A DNA stretch of 64,000 bases from positions 496,001 through 560,000 of the forward strand of contig NZ_FORS01000002.1 of assembly GCF_900114065.1 (NCBI RefSeq). Direction: 5' to 3'. Numbering within the stretch: the first letter of the stretch is position 1; every line of letters starts with the position of its first letter. Shown here one piece after another: positions 41,397 through 51,147 of this stretch. This stretch comes from Stutzerimonas kunmingensis. GTDB taxonomy: Bacteria; Pseudomonadota; Gammaproteobacteria; Pseudomonadales; Pseudomonadaceae. Below the pieces are notes generated by a model. That model worked only from the letters and a program-made list of their open reading frames with translations, did no database searches and was not told where the DNA came from. The position numbers and the translations under genes were made by a program.

Positions 41397-41675
41397 GGCA
41401 ATTGCTCGATTAATTCCATGGACTCAGGATAGCATCTTATGTGTCTGTAGACGCAATTACGCACACGCTATCTTTCTGGACATTGATAACGGCAACAGTA
41501 AGTGCCGGCAAGTTCGATATGAACTTAGCCAACAACCAGGCTGGTCATTGCGTTCGGTGGGTAAGGAGTTTGCCAGGCGTTACAGTAGTGACGGGAGTGC
41601 TCGGGTCAATTGCAAAAGATCAGCAATGCGCAAATGACAGGGCGAAAGCTGGAAGGCTGAAAGCCGCGTAAAGAC

Positions 41676-41762
41676 TGGTGCCCGGAGCGGGGGTCGAACC
41701 CGCATACCCTTTCGGATGAGAGATTTTAAGTCTCTTGCGTATACCAATTTCGCCATCCGGGC
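41676..41762 (-). tRNA. tRNA-Leu (anticodon UAA)
   Basis: Minus strand: acceptor GCCCGGA, a long variable arm, anticodon loop CTTAAAA (UAA), T-arm GGTTCGAACCC and encoded CCA. About 87 nt, in the class II length range. Confidence 0.95.
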
Positions 41763-41859
41763 GGAGGCTGCGTAGCAGTGCGCCGATGGGGAATCGGCGG
41801 CGCAGGACTATAGCGAGCCTCCGGGCACCACGCAACCCGAACGGCGCCGTTGCGTGGCC

Positions 41860-44139
41860 TCAGTCGCTGGAAACTGACGAAAGCTGCCACCAGCTCGGCA
41901 GCAGGCGGCGTATCTGTGACCGGCCGAAACGGTCGTCGATCAGGTGCACGACGCCTTCATCGCTCTGTGTGCGGATAACCCGTCCCGCAGCCTGCACGAC
42001 TTTCTGCAGCCCGGGGTAGAGGTAGGTGTAGTCGTAACCCAAGCCGCGGCCGAATAGCTGTTCAAGGCGTGCCTTGAACTGCTCGTTGACCGGATTGACC
42101 TGTGGCAGGCCGAGGGTGGCGATAAATGCGCCAATCAAGCGGTTGCCTGGCAGGTCGATGCCTTCGGCGAATGCGCCGCCGAGCACCGCAAAACCGACGC
42201 CCTTGCTGTGCTCGGTGAATCGGTCGAGAAATGCACTGCGGGCCGCTTCCTGCATGCCGCGAGTCTGCTCCCAGAAGGGCACGTCCGGATACTGCACGCG
42301 CAGCAGGGTAGTGACCTGTTGCAGATAATCAAAGCTGCTGAAGAACGCTAGGTAGTTGCCGGCGCGCTCGCGATATTGCTGGGCGATGAGCTCGACCACG
42401 GCACCCAGCGAGGCCTGGCGGTGCTGATAGCGGGTCGAGACGTGCTCGGCCAGGCACACCCGCAGCTGATCGGCCTGGAACGGTGATTCGACCTCGATCC
42501 AGGCGCTACCCGTGGGCAGCCCCAACATATCGGCATGGAACCGGCGCGGGTTGAGCGTGGCCGAGAACAGCACCGTCGAACGAGCCTGTTCTAACCGTGG
42601 CGCGAGGAAGGGCGCCGGAACCACATTGCGCAGGCACAGCATCGAACGCTTGGTCTTGCCGCGGCCAGTTGCGGGTAACACGCTGATATCGAACAACGAA
42701 TGCTCGCCGAACTGTTCGGCGATCCGGCAGAAATGCATGGCATCGAAATAGGCCCGTTGCAGCTCTGCATCCAGCCCGCCGGGCTGTTCGCCAAGGTAAT
42801 CGGTGACGGCGCTGACGGCCTGTTGCAGCGCGCCGAGCAGCTTGAGCGGCAGCTCGGGCTGCACCTGATAATTAGCCAGCTGCTCGCGATGCAGGTCGTT
42901 CCAGCAGCGCTGTACCCGACCCAGCGGGCGTTTCAAGGGCGCCGGCGCCTTGCCGCCGAGACCGGCAAAGACCCGCTGATCGAGCTCGGCGCTGTACATG
43001 CCGCGCGCGCGTTCGAGCAGGTTGTGCGCTTCGTCCACCAGCACGCTGATACGCCAGTCATTGTTGAGCGTCAGGCCGTAGAGCAGGGCGCTGATGTCGA
43101 AATAGTAGTTGTAGTCGCCGACCACGGCGTCCGCCCAGCGCGCCAGCTCCTGGCTGAGGTAATAGGGGCAGACCTGATGGGCGAGGGCGACCTCTCGTAG
43201 GGCCGCTTGGTCGAGCATGCTGTGCTGCAATGCCGCTGCTCGGGCCGCGGGCAAACGATCATAGAAACCCTTCGCCAACGGGCAGGATTCGCCGTGACAG
43301 GCCTTGTCCGGGTGCTCGCAGGCCTTGTCACGTGCGATCAACTCGAGCACACGCAATTCACCCGCGCCGTTGCGCTGTAGCGTTTGCAGTGCATCCAGCG
43401 CCAGGCGGCGGCCGGAGGTCTTGGCAGCGAGAAAGAACAGCTTGTCGAGCTGCTGGCCGGGAAACGCCTTGAGCTGCGGAAACAGCGTGCCCAGGGTCTT
43501 GCCGATACCGGTCGGCGCTTGCGCCATGAGCGTGGTGCCGGTACAGGCTGCCTTGTACACCGCCTCGGCGAGTTGCCGCTGGCCGGTGCGGAAATCGGCA
43601 TGAGGAAAACCCAGCGCGGTGAGCGCCTGATTGCGCGCGTCGCGATGGGCCAGTTCCTGTTCGGCCCAGTCGAGAAACGCCTGACACTGGGTTTCGAAAA
43701 AAAGGCGCAGGCTCTGTGCTCCGTGGCGTTCGACGAAGAGGGTTTCCTTGTGGCTGGCGACGTCGAAATAGACCAGTGCCAGCTCGACCTCGTCGAGCTG
43801 GCGCGTCTGACACAGCAGCCAGCCGTAGATCTTCGCCTGCGCCCAGTGCAATTGCCGATGGTTGGCCGGCTGACGTTCCAGATCCCCGCGGAAGGTTTTG
43901 ATTTCTTCCAGGCGGTTCCGCGCCGGGTCGTAGCCATCGGCGCGGCCGCGCACCATGAGTTTTCCGTATTGGCCCTCCAGAGCCACTTCACGTTCGTAGC
44001 CCTCGCCGCGCCTGGCGCTGACCTGGGCGTGGCCGGCGATGCCTTCCAGCGCGGTGGGCGAGGGTGTGAAGCGCAGGTCCAGATCGCCGACCTTGGCGGT
44101 GAATTCGCAGAGCGCGCGCACCGCGACCCGATAGCTCAC
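41860..44139 (-). CDS. PD-(D/E)XK nuclease-like fused to a Rad3-type iron-sulfur helicase
   Basis: The 759-residue protein has an N-terminal domain with GRADGYDPARNRLEEIKTFRG that fits a PD-(D/E)XK nuclease core (D..EIK), then a Rad3/DinG-type superfamily 2 helicase. Walker A is APTGIGKTLGTLFP, cysteines CEHPDKACHGESCPLAKGF and CPYYL should bind a 4Fe-4S cluster, and VDEAHNL, VLFSATL and QAAGRVIRTQSDEG are the later helicase motifs. It starts with GTG overlapping the FAN1 stop. Gene pairing suggests that the two act together in structure-specific DNA repair, which is inference. Confidence 0.85.
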   Translation of the reverse strand: MSYRVAVRALCEFTAKVGDLDLRFTPSPTALEGIAGHAQVSARRGEGYEREVALEGQYGKLMVRGRADGYDPARNRLEEIKTFRGDLERQPANHRQLHWAQAKIYGWLLCQTRQLDEVELALVYFDVASHKETLFVERHGAQSLRLFFETQCQAFLDWAEQELAHRDARNQALTALGFPHADFRTGQRQLAEAVYKAACTGTTLMAQAPTGIGKTLGTLFPQLKAFPGQQLDKLFFLAAKTSGRRLALDALQTLQRNGAGELRVLELIARDKACEHPDKACHGESCPLAKGFYDRLPAARAAALQHSMLDQAALREVALAHQVCPYYLSQELARWADAVVGDYNYYFDISALLYGLTLNNDWRISVLVDEAHNLLERARGMYSAELDQRVFAGLGGKAPAPLKRPLGRVQRCWNDLHREQLANYQVQPELPLKLLGALQQAVSAVTDYLGEQPGGLDAELQRAYFDAMHFCRIAEQFGEHSLFDISVLPATGRGKTKRSMLCLRNVVPAPFLAPRLEQARSTVLFSATLNPRRFHADMLGLPTGSAWIEVESPFQADQLRVCLAEHVSTRYQHRQASLGAVVELIAQQYRERAGNYLAFFSSFDYLQQVTTLLRVQYPDVPFWEQTRGMQEAARSAFLDRFTEHSKGVGFAVLGGAFAEGIDLPGNRLIGAFIATLGLPQVNPVNEQFKARLEQLFGRGLGYDYTYLYPGLQKVVQAAGRVIRTQSDEGVVHLIDDRFGRSQIRRLLPSWWQLSSVSSD

Positions 44140-45773
44140 GCCATGACCTCAGCCCATTGCACATGGCAGACCGCAATCGGCAGACCGTGCTGATGGGCGT
44201 AATCGATCCAGCGCTTCTGGTTGTCCTGCAGGCGATCGCCCGGGCCTTTCACCTCGATCATCCGGTAGCGGCGTTCTTCGGGCCACAGCTGGATGAGGTC
44301 CGGCAGGCCAGTACGATTGCCGCAAACATCGGCGAGGATGCGCTGAAACATCAGCTTCAGATGCGCGGCGGGAATGCACGTCAGGGCATGGGTCAACAGC
44401 TCCTCGTCGAGCAGCCCCCAGGCAACGAACGCGTTATGAATGCCGAGCTTTGCCTGGAAGGTGCGCCAGATGCAGTCGCGGTAGTCGTCACTGTCGAGAC
44501 AGGCCAGGCAGGCGGCAAACAGGTCGGCGCGCCGTTGATGAAAATCCGCACGATTCAGATCGGCCGGCGCCCAGTGGAAAGGGTGGAAGAACGCACCGGG
44601 CAACGGTGCGAAGATCGCATCCCAGCAAAGCAAGCCGAACAACGAGCCGACCAGGGCATTCTCGACGTAGTAGACCGGCGTGTCTGGTGTCGACAGGTGC
44701 TCGCGCACCGCATGCTCGACGCTACAGCCGGCCCGGGGCAGGACCAGGTCGAGCTGCTCCGGCTTGCGGTTGAGTGAGCGCAGCGTAGGGATACCCAGGC
44801 TGCGCTGCAGGCGCGGCTTGATTCGCTGCAGTTGCTGCAGTTCGTGCTCACTCTGCGGCACAGCCTGCGCCTGATCCAGCAGCTCCAGCGCTGCTGCAGG
44901 CTGGCCACAGCGTTCGAGCACACGAATCGCTCGCTCGCGAGCACCGGGATAGCCATTGGAGGCATGCAGACGCAGGGCTTCTGCCAGGTCACCGATGCGC
45001 TCGAACTGTTGGGCGATACGCAGCAGCAGCTTGCCGCGGCGACTCTCCAGCCAGGCGTTGGCATAAGGCACCTCGGGCACGTCGGCCAGCACATCGCTCA
45101 ATGGCTCGCCGGTATCGAAACGCTCGCGGCAACGATGTAGATGCAGATAGGCATCCAGCTCGGTGCGACAGTTGAAGGCACGTGAGCTGGGCGAGAAGAC
45201 GACCTGCTCGTAACGATAGATGCCAAGGTCAGCCAGAACGAACTCCGACCAGTCCTGATGGATGTTGCCGAAGAACAGCAAACGCAGGCGCTCACACAGA
45301 TCGTCTATGCATAACGCGAATACAGCGTCTTCGATCTGGCTGCACCACGCCTGAAACGGCTTGGCCATCTGGTGGTCGGCGCGCAGCTTATCCAGCAGCT
45401 CGGCCTTGCGCAGGCTGGCTGATGCAGACGACCCGAACACCTGCAGCAGCTCGCCTTTGGTCAGCAAAGCGAACAGCCGCTCGAGCGTCAGGGCCGAAGA
45501 CGCATCGACCCACCCCAGATCGATCAATGGCTCTACCGCGCGACGCGAGCAGCCAATCTCCGGATAGCGCAGCTTGCTTGCTCGAAACAGCATGCCCTTG
45601 CGCATCACCATGCGCACCAGCAGCGCCTGGGAAGGCTGCGGCAACAGGGCGAAACGCTCGATAAATGCCAGCTCGGTTTCATCCAGCAGATCACTGTGGT
45701 GACGGCTCACCCAGGCCAGAACCTGTCGGAAGTTTTCGAGGTAGTAGAAGGGATTTTCCAGGGCCTGACGCAT
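44136..45773 (-). CDS. FAN1-type structure-specific nuclease (VRR-NUC)
   Basis: The 545-residue protein has a mostly helical N-terminal half (SAP- and TPR-like regions; cf. SRRAVEPLIDLGWVDASSALT) and a C-terminal VRR-NUC nuclease with GLPDLIQLWPEERRYRMIEVKGPGDRLQDNQ, the PD..EVK catalytic centre of FAN1. The Pseudomonas FAN1 homologue cuts 5' flaps and processes interstrand crosslinks. The stop overlaps the helicase start by four bases. It is full-length with the complete catalytic core. Confidence 0.9.
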   Translation of the reverse strand: MRQALENPFYYLENFRQVLAWVSRHHSDLLDETELAFIERFALLPQPSQALLVRMVMRKGMLFRASKLRYPEIGCSRRAVEPLIDLGWVDASSALTLERLFALLTKGELLQVFGSSASASLRKAELLDKLRADHQMAKPFQAWCSQIEDAVFALCIDDLCERLRLLFFGNIHQDWSEFVLADLGIYRYEQVVFSPSSRAFNCRTELDAYLHLHRCRERFDTGEPLSDVLADVPEVPYANAWLESRRGKLLLRIAQQFERIGDLAEALRLHASNGYPGARERAIRVLERCGQPAAALELLDQAQAVPQSEHELQQLQRIKPRLQRSLGIPTLRSLNRKPEQLDLVLPRAGCSVEHAVREHLSTPDTPVYYVENALVGSLFGLLCWDAIFAPLPGAFFHPFHWAPADLNRADFHQRRADLFAACLACLDSDDYRDCIWRTFQAKLGIHNAFVAWGLLDEELLTHALTCIPAAHLKLMFQRILADVCGNRTGLPDLIQLWPEERRYRMIEVKGPGDRLQDNQKRWIDYAHQHGLPIAVCHVQWAEVMA

Positions 45774-45885
45774 TGCACATCCGCTGCAGCTGGGGCGCGC
45801 GCGGCCCGCTCAAAGACTGGCTATTTATACAGCTTGAGCGGCGTTTGGCAATTGCCCGGTGATCAGCGGAAGTCTCACCAGCTAC

Positions 45886-45910
45886 AGCAGGCGGCTAGGC
45901 GCCGCCTGCT
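45886..45910. terminator. Terminator hairpin downstream of hemN
   Basis: AGCAGGCGGC, TAGGC, GCCGCCTGCT, a perfect ten-pair stem 19 bp past the hemN stop and about 100 bp before the FAN1 upstream region. No T-run. Confidence 0.65.
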
Positions 45911-45928
45911 GTGACGTCGTTGGCGAGG

Positions 45929-47317
45929 TCAGACCGTGCGCGAAAAACGACCGCGCTGCTCGCCGCCGAGATAGGCGTCGAAGGCCATGGCGACGTTGCG
46001 CATCATCAGCTGCCCTTGCGGCAAGAGGACCAGCGCATCGTCGTGCAGCTCGACCAGGCCATCGGCCACCGGTTCGGCGAGCTTTGCCAGCGAATCGGCG
46101 AAGTATTCCCGAAAATCGATGCCGTGCTTCTGTTCGATCTGGCGGTAGTCGACGCGGCTATGGCACATCAGCGACACGATGACGTCACGGCGCAGGCAGT
46201 CATCGTCGCTCAGCTTGTAGCCGCGCTGCACCGGCAGCATGCCCTCGTTGAGGCGCGCGTAATACTGCGATAGCTCCTTGACGTTCTGGCTGTAGCTGTC
46301 GGCGACCTTGCCTATGGAGGAAATGCCCAGCCCGATCAGGTCGCAATCGGCGTGGGTCGAATAACCCTGGAAGTTGCGTTGCAGCGTGCCATTGGCGCGG
46401 GCAAGAGCCAGTTCGTCTTCCGGCAGGGAGAAGTGATCCATGCCGATATAGATGTAGCCGGCGGCGGTAAGGCGCTGGATGGTCAGTTCCAGCAGCTCGA
46501 GCTTGCGCTCCGGCGGTGGCATGTCCTCAGGGCGGATCAGCTTCTGTGCGCGTACCAGCTCCGGCAGGTGGGCATAGCTGTAAGCGGCGATGCGGTCCGG
46601 ACGAATGTCGATGATCTTGTCCAGCGTGGTGTCGAAGCTGGCGACCGTCTGCAGCGGCAGGCCGTAGATCAGGTCGACGCTGATGGACTTGAACTGTGCG
46701 TCGCGGGCGGCCTGGACCAGCTCGCGAGTCTGCTCCTCGGTCTGGATGCGGTTGACGGCGATCTGCACCTGCTCGTCGAAATCCTGCACGCCGAAGCTCA
46801 GGCGGTTGAAGCCCAGCTTGCGCAGGCCGTGGATCTGCTCGGGCGTGACGGTGCGCGGGTCCACCTCCAGCGAGAACTCGTGGTTGTCGCTGTCATCTAT
46901 GTTGAACGCCTGATGCAGGCACGCCATCAGGTCGGCCAGCTGCTCGCTGGTGAAGTAGGTGGGTGTGCCACCGCCGAGGTGCAGCTGAGTGAGCTTGCGC
47001 GAACGATCGAACAGTTCGCCCTGCATGGCGATTTCGCGCTTGAGATACTCAAGGTACTCGACCGCGCGCTCGGTCTTGTGGGTGATGATTTTGTTGCAAG
47101 CGCAGTAGTAGCAAAGGCTCTTGCAGAACGGAATGTGGATGTATACCGACAGCGGCTTGGGCGTTTGCGCCTGATTGCTGCGTGCGGCGGCGGCACGGTA
47201 ATCATCCTGGGCGAAGGCCTGGTGAAACTGTGGCGCCGTGGGGTAGGAGGTGTAGCGCGGACCTGGACGGTCGTATTTCTCGACCAGGGCGCGGTCGAAG
47301 CTCGGCAGTTGGTCCAT
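45929..47317 (-). CDS. hemN: Oxygen-independent coproporphyrinogen III dehydrogenase
   Basis: The 462-residue radical-SAM enzyme has the N-terminal VEKYDRPGPRYTSYPTAPQF typical of true HemN and the cluster motif CKSLCYYC (C65, C69, C72). HLGGGTPTYF (SAM-binding region) and the HemN-specific C-terminal YFREYFADSLAKL-type region follow. It converts coproporphyrinogen III to protoporphyrinogen IX under low oxygen for heme synthesis. Upstream there is only an imperfect FNR/Anr-like half-site (TTGATCTGAGACA near 47431-47443 on the minus strand), too weak to claim control. Confidence 0.95.
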   Translation of the reverse strand: MDQLPSFDRALVEKYDRPGPRYTSYPTAPQFHQAFAQDDYRAAAARSNQAQTPKPLSVYIHIPFCKSLCYYCACNKIITHKTERAVEYLEYLKREIAMQGELFDRSRKLTQLHLGGGTPTYFTSEQLADLMACLHQAFNIDDSDNHEFSLEVDPRTVTPEQIHGLRKLGFNRLSFGVQDFDEQVQIAVNRIQTEEQTRELVQAARDAQFKSISVDLIYGLPLQTVASFDTTLDKIIDIRPDRIAAYSYAHLPELVRAQKLIRPEDMPPPERKLELLELTIQRLTAAGYIYIGMDHFSLPEDELALARANGTLQRNFQGYSTHADCDLIGLGISSIGKVADSYSQNVKELSQYYARLNEGMLPVQRGYKLSDDDCLRRDVIVSLMCHSRVDYRQIEQKHGIDFREYFADSLAKLAEPVADGLVELHDDALVLLPQGQLMMRNVAMAFDAYLGGEQRGRFSRTV

Positions 47318-47509
47318 GTTCGTTTTACCTAAGGTTGAATTCGGAGTCGGGCGCGGAACGCGGTATCACCCTGGGGTGTGTCCGGCTCAGGCAGGTCATG
47401 GGCGCGGATTATGGACGATTCGGTCCGGCGCGCCGACTGTCTCAGATCAAGAATAGCGCCCCGGCGGCACTCCGAACCGCACCGTTGGGCGATTCGAAAT
47501 GCGTACCGG

Positions 47510-47530
47510 GCGCGGCCGGGAAGGCCGCGC
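47510..47530. terminator. Terminator-like hairpin after the chemoreceptor gene
   Basis: GCGCGGCC, GGGAA, GGCCGCGC between the chemoreceptor stop (47539) and hemN. Confidence 0.55.
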
Positions 47531-47538
47531 CGCAGTGG

Positions 47539-49161
47539 TCAGAGCTTGAACTGGCCGACCAGACGGTTCAGCTCGGTTGCCAGACGCACCAGCTCGTCGC
47601 TGATCTGCGAGGTCTGGGATGCGTCAGCCGAAGTGGTGTCCGCAATACGGCTGATGGTCGTGATGTTGCGATTGATCTCTTCGGCAACCGCACTCTGCTG
47701 TTCGGCAGCCGTTGCGATCTGGGTGTTCATCTCGTTGATGGTGCCGACTTCGTCGGCGATCACGGCGAGACTCTGGGCAGCCTTCTCGACGCATTGCGAA
47801 CCCGACCGGGCACGCAATTGTGCTTCGCTCATGGCCTGCACCGCATTGCGAACGCCGCTTTGCAGCTGTTCGATCATGGCCTGGATTTCTTCGGTGGATT
47901 TCTGCGTGCGCGAAGCCAGGGTACGTACCTCATCGGCCACCACCGCAAAGCCGCGGCCCTGTTCGCCGGCGCGTGCCGCTTCGATGGCTGCGTTCAGCGC
48001 CAGCAGGTTGGTCTGCTCGGCGATGCCGTTGATCACGCCGAGCACCATGTCGATGCTGGCGCTGTCGCTCTCGACCCGCTGGATGACCTGGGCGGCTTTC
48101 TCGATCTCGGCGATCAGCACTTCGATACCGTCCAATGCCTCGGTGGCGACCTTCACGCCGGCTTTTGACTCGTTGTCGGCGCCGGTCGATGCCGTGGCGG
48201 TCTGGCTGGCATTGCGTGCCACTTCCTGCACGGTCGCGCTCATCTCGTTCATCGCCGAGGCGACCATGTCGGTCTCGCTGCGCTGCTCGTTGACGGCAGC
48301 CAGGGTCTTCTCTGCAACATGAGATACCCGCTCGGAGACATCACTGAGCTGATGGGTAACTCCCGCGACGGCCTCCAGGCTATGGCGGAACTTGCCGATC
48401 ATTCGGTTGAAGGCATCGCCCATCGCGCCGATTTCATCCTTCGCACCCACCTCGACGCTAAGGCTGAGGTCTTCGTCTTCGGCCATGGTATTCATGGTGT
48501 GGCGCATGGCAGTGATGCGGCGGATGATGACGTGACGCACGGTCAGGCACATGACCACCACGCCGATGAACAGCAGCAGCAACTGAATCCCGCCGCTGAT
48601 CATGATGTTGCGGTCGACTTCCTGGTCCAGCGCCTTGAGGTCATAGCTGATGCGCACAGCGCCCATTACCGTGTTCTCGCCAACCTGGTGGCAGGTCAGG
48701 CAGTTGGTACCGCGGTAGTCCGCGTGGGCCAGGATGGGGTTGATGACGGTCAGCACACGGCCACCGTTCTGCTTGTTGACCTCGATGATCGCCTCGCCGC
48801 TCAGCGCGCGGCGATCCAGCGCGTCGGCAGGGGCCTGGTGGTCATAGCCAGGGCCGAACACCTTGGTGACTTCTTCCCCGCGGATGATGCGCGCATCGAT
48901 AACGCCTGGGCGCGCGAGGATCTTGTTCCGCAGCACCTCTCGCTGAGCCATGGTGCCGGTCAGCATCATGGTGTTGATGCTATCGAAATAGGAGTCGGCG
49001 GCATCCTTGGTCTGCTGCTCCACAACCTGGAGCACGAGCCGCTTCTCCGTACTGGCAGAGAAGAACAACGAGGCAGACATGATCGCCACCAGGACCAGCA
49101 CCAGGGCCAGGTTGATCTTTGTCTGCACGGACATTTGTCGGGAGGCGGAGCTGTTGTTCAT
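47539..49161 (-). CDS. Methyl-accepting chemoreceptor with a periplasmic c-type heme motif
   Basis: The 540-residue chemoreceptor has TM1 (17-36) and a periplasmic sensor (37-185) containing NCLTCH with C154, C157 and H158, a c-type heme attachment site, followed by [18 protein letters not shown]2 (186-208), a HAMP domain and a full methyl-accepting cytoplasmic domain with the hairpin tip [32 protein letters not shown] follow. Such heme-bearing sensors respond to redox state, oxygen or NO; which one applies here is unknown. The ATG follows AAGGAAAACC. It is a separate transcription unit from hemN, separated by a hairpin. Confidence 0.9.
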   Translation of the reverse strand: MNNSSASRQMSVQTKINLALVLVLVAIMSASLFFSASTEKRLVLQVVEQQTKDAADSYFDSINTMMLTGTMAQREVLRNKILARPGVIDARIIRGEEVTKVFGPGYDHQAPADALDRRALSGEAIIEVNKQNGGRVLTVINPILAHADYRGTNCLTCHQVGENTVMGAVRISYDLKALDQEVDRNIMISGGIQLLLLFIGVVVMCLTVRHVIIRRITAMRHTMNTMAEDEDLSLSVEVGAKDEIGAMGDAFNRMIGKFRHSLEAVAGVTHQLSDVSERVSHVAEKTLAAVNEQRSETDMVASAMNEMSATVQEVARNASQTATASTGADNESKAGVKVATEALDGIEVLIAEIEKAAQVIQRVESDSASIDMVLGVINGIAEQTNLLALNAAIEAARAGEQGRGFAVVADEVRTLASRTQKSTEEIQAMIEQLQSGVRNAVQAMSEAQLRARSGSQCVEKAAQSLAVIADEVGTINEMNTQIATAAEQQSAVAEEINRNITTISRIADTTSADASQTSQISDELVRLATELNRLVGQFKL

Positions 49162-49767
49162 GGTTTTCCTTAGTACTACTGCCACGCGGGGTCAGCTGCC
49201 ATTGCAGCACTGCTGCGCTGCCGATACTTGCGACGCAGCATTGAGCAGGCAGTCACCTGCTGATATCGGCGTGCTGTGCGTATTCTTGAAACCAACCGCA
49301 GGTGATAGCCATGCGCCATTATTGGGCGGCGCTATGGTATTGCTTTTCGGCTCGAGAGAAGTGCTTCGGGCGACCGACAACAGTGCAATTGCACATTTCC
49401 CTGACTCAGGTCATGGGTCGACCGGCTCTCTTTCGGTGCAAGGTGCGACCAAGGTGTAATGATCATTGGCTATGGGTATTCGCGGTTGCGCGTCCGGTTA
49501 TTCGGTCTCACTGGCACGGTGAAAAAACACCGACAGATGGCTTTACAGAGCGCCCCGACCGCCATTAGCGTGGCGACCCGCCGGAGCAGCGAAACCAGTG
49601 CCTCCGAGAGGCAGGCACATAATCTGCATCGAGCGTGAATGTCGCTGCGAACCCCGCTGCAAAACGATGGTCGTAGGCTCTACGCCGGCATGGCCGGGCA
49701 ACACCGCAAGGCAGCTGCTGTTCTCGATGGCAGTGCATCGACTGGAACCTTTATTTCAAGGACTCAC
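49162..49767. other. Divergent promoter region between chemoreceptor and galU
   Basis: A 606-bp non-coding region. The palindrome GTGCAATTGCAC (49383-49394) is notable and could bind a dimeric regulator. No gene with support was found in it. Confidence 0.5.
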
Positions 49768-50607
49768 ATGATCAAGAAATGCCTTTTTCCCGCTGCCGGA
49801 TATGGCACCCGTTTTCTTCCTGCAACCAAAGCCATGCCCAAGGAAATGCTGCCGGTGGTGAACAAGCCCCTGATTCAGTACGGGGTTGAAGAGGCGCTGG
49901 CGGCGGGGCTGAACCAGATCGCGATCGTCACCGGGCGTGGCAAGCGCTCGCTGGAAGACCATTTCGACATCAGCTACGAGCTGGAGCACCAGATCCGCAA
50001 CACCGACAAGGAAAAGTACCTGGTCGGTATTCGCCGCCTGATCGACGAATGCAGCTTCTCCTACACCCGCCAGGTGGAGATGAAGGGCTTGGGGCATGCG
50101 ATTCTCAGCGGCCGCCCGCTGATCGGCGATGAGCCGTTCGCCGTGGTCCTGGCTGACGACCTTTGCATCAACCTCAATGGCGATCCGGTCCTGGCGCAGA
50201 TGGTCAAGCTCTACAACCAGTTCCGCTGCTCGATCGTTGCCATTCAGGAAGTGCCGCCGGAAGAGACCAGCAAATACGGTGTGATCGCCGGCGAGATGAT
50301 CCGCGACGATATCTACCGCGTCAGCCACATGGTCGAGAAGCCCAAGCCGGAAGATGCGCCGTCCAACATGGCGATCATCGGTCGCTACATCCTGACTCCG
50401 GACATCTTCGATCTGATCGAGCAGACCGAGCCGGGCAAGGGCGGTGAGATTCAGATCACCGACGCGCTGATGCGCCAGGCTCAGGATGGTTGCGTGCTGG
50501 CGTACAAGTTCAAGGGCCAGCGCTTCGACTGCGGTAGCGCCGAGGGCTACATCGCGGCGACCAACTTCTGCTACGAGCACTTCTACCTGACCGGCAAGGC
50601 GTTCTGA
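49768..50607 (+). CDS. galU: UTP-glucose-1-phosphate uridylyltransferase
   Basis: The 279-residue protein begins MIKKCLFPAAGYGTRFLPATKAMPKEMLPVVNKPLIQY, with the nucleotidyltransferase loop GYGTRFLPATKAMPKEM. KGLGHAILSGRPLIGDEPFAVVLADDL, VEKPKPEDAPSNMAIIGRYI and GKGGEIQITDAL follow. It makes UDP-glucose for LPS and exopolysaccharide synthesis. It is shorter than many GalU proteins but complete for Pseudomonas. Its stop is followed by a terminator at 50615-50636. Confidence 0.97.
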   Translation: MIKKCLFPAAGYGTRFLPATKAMPKEMLPVVNKPLIQYGVEEALAAGLNQIAIVTGRGKRSLEDHFDISYELEHQIRNTDKEKYLVGIRRLIDECSFSYTRQVEMKGLGHAILSGRPLIGDEPFAVVLADDLCINLNGDPVLAQMVKLYNQFRCSIVAIQEVPPEETSKYGVIAGEMIRDDIYRVSHMVEKPKPEDAPSNMAIIGRYILTPDIFDLIEQTEPGKGGEIQITDALMRQAQDGCVLAYKFKGQRFDCGSAEGYIAATNFCYEHFYLTGKAF

Positions 50608-50614
50608 AGCAATT

Positions 50615-50636
50615 GGGCCACCTAAGGGTGGCCCAG
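50615..50636. terminator. Terminator between galU and the glyoxalase-fold gene
   Basis: TGGGCCACC, TAAG, GGTGGCCCA. Shared by two convergent genes. Confidence 0.8.
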
Positions 50637-50653
50637 TCACTTCCGGGCCTGCT

Positions 50654-51076
50654 TCAAGGCTCCGGCATATCCTCGGCACCCGGTCCAAGCGGCTGCCCGT
50701 AGCTGAATTCGACATAGTTGCCCGCAGGATCGCGCAAACCGCAGTAGTAGCCCACCGGATAGGGTTCGTCGCGCGGCTCCCATATCAGACAGCCTTCCCT
50801 GCGCGCCAGGTCGGCAACCGCATCCACTTCCTCTCGACTGGCCAGCGCGAAGCCGAAATGGCTGTAGTCGTCCATCGCCAGTGATCGATCCTTGCCGCCC
50901 GGCATCATCACGAAGATGAACTCGCGCTCTTTTCCAGGCTCCGCCATCCAGACGATGCGTGAGCCCTTTCCGGGGCGCTCGTGAAACACGTGCATGCCGC
51001 AGAAGCGCTCATAGAACGCGATACAGGTGTCCAGATCGGGCACGTGCAGAGCCAGGTGGGTGAGGGTAGGGCGCAT
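50654..51076 (-). CDS. VOC-family (glyoxalase-like) protein
   Basis: The 140-residue protein has two beta-alpha-beta-beta-beta modules. [33 protein letters not shown] and [20 protein letters not shown] lead to [22 protein letters not shown], in which a Glu is the usual second-half metal ligand of the glyoxalase I fold. The exact substrate is unknown; it is annotated as a lactoylglutathione-lyase-like protein in relatives. It is divergent from gor by 71 bp. Confidence 0.8.
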   Translation of the reverse strand: MRPTLTHLALHVPDLDTCIAFYERFCGMHVFHERPGKGSRIVWMAEPGKEREFIFVMMPGGKDRSLAMDDYSHFGFALASREEVDAVADLARREGCLIWEPRDEPYPVGYYCGLRDPAGNYVEFSYGQPLGPGAEDMPEP

Positions 51077-51147
51077 GCGGCACTTCTTCGGTGATTCAGG
51101 CCGAAAGCCTGGGTTATGCTGTTCGCTACAGAAGGAGACAACATTAC

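Noticed and set aside
41676-41762. tRNA-Leu(UAA) considered as a second ICE attachment site
   Set aside because: The tRNA is intact, with no duplicated 3' end on either side and core genes immediately adjacent.
41860-45773. The FAN1/helicase pair considered as an anti-phage defence operon
   Set aside because: Both are repair-type proteins in a core-genome setting with no other defence genes; repair is the simpler reading.
47318-47538. FNR/Anr box in front of hemN
   Set aside because: Only one good half-site (TTGATCTGAGACA) is visible; the second half does not match, so control by Anr is not supported.
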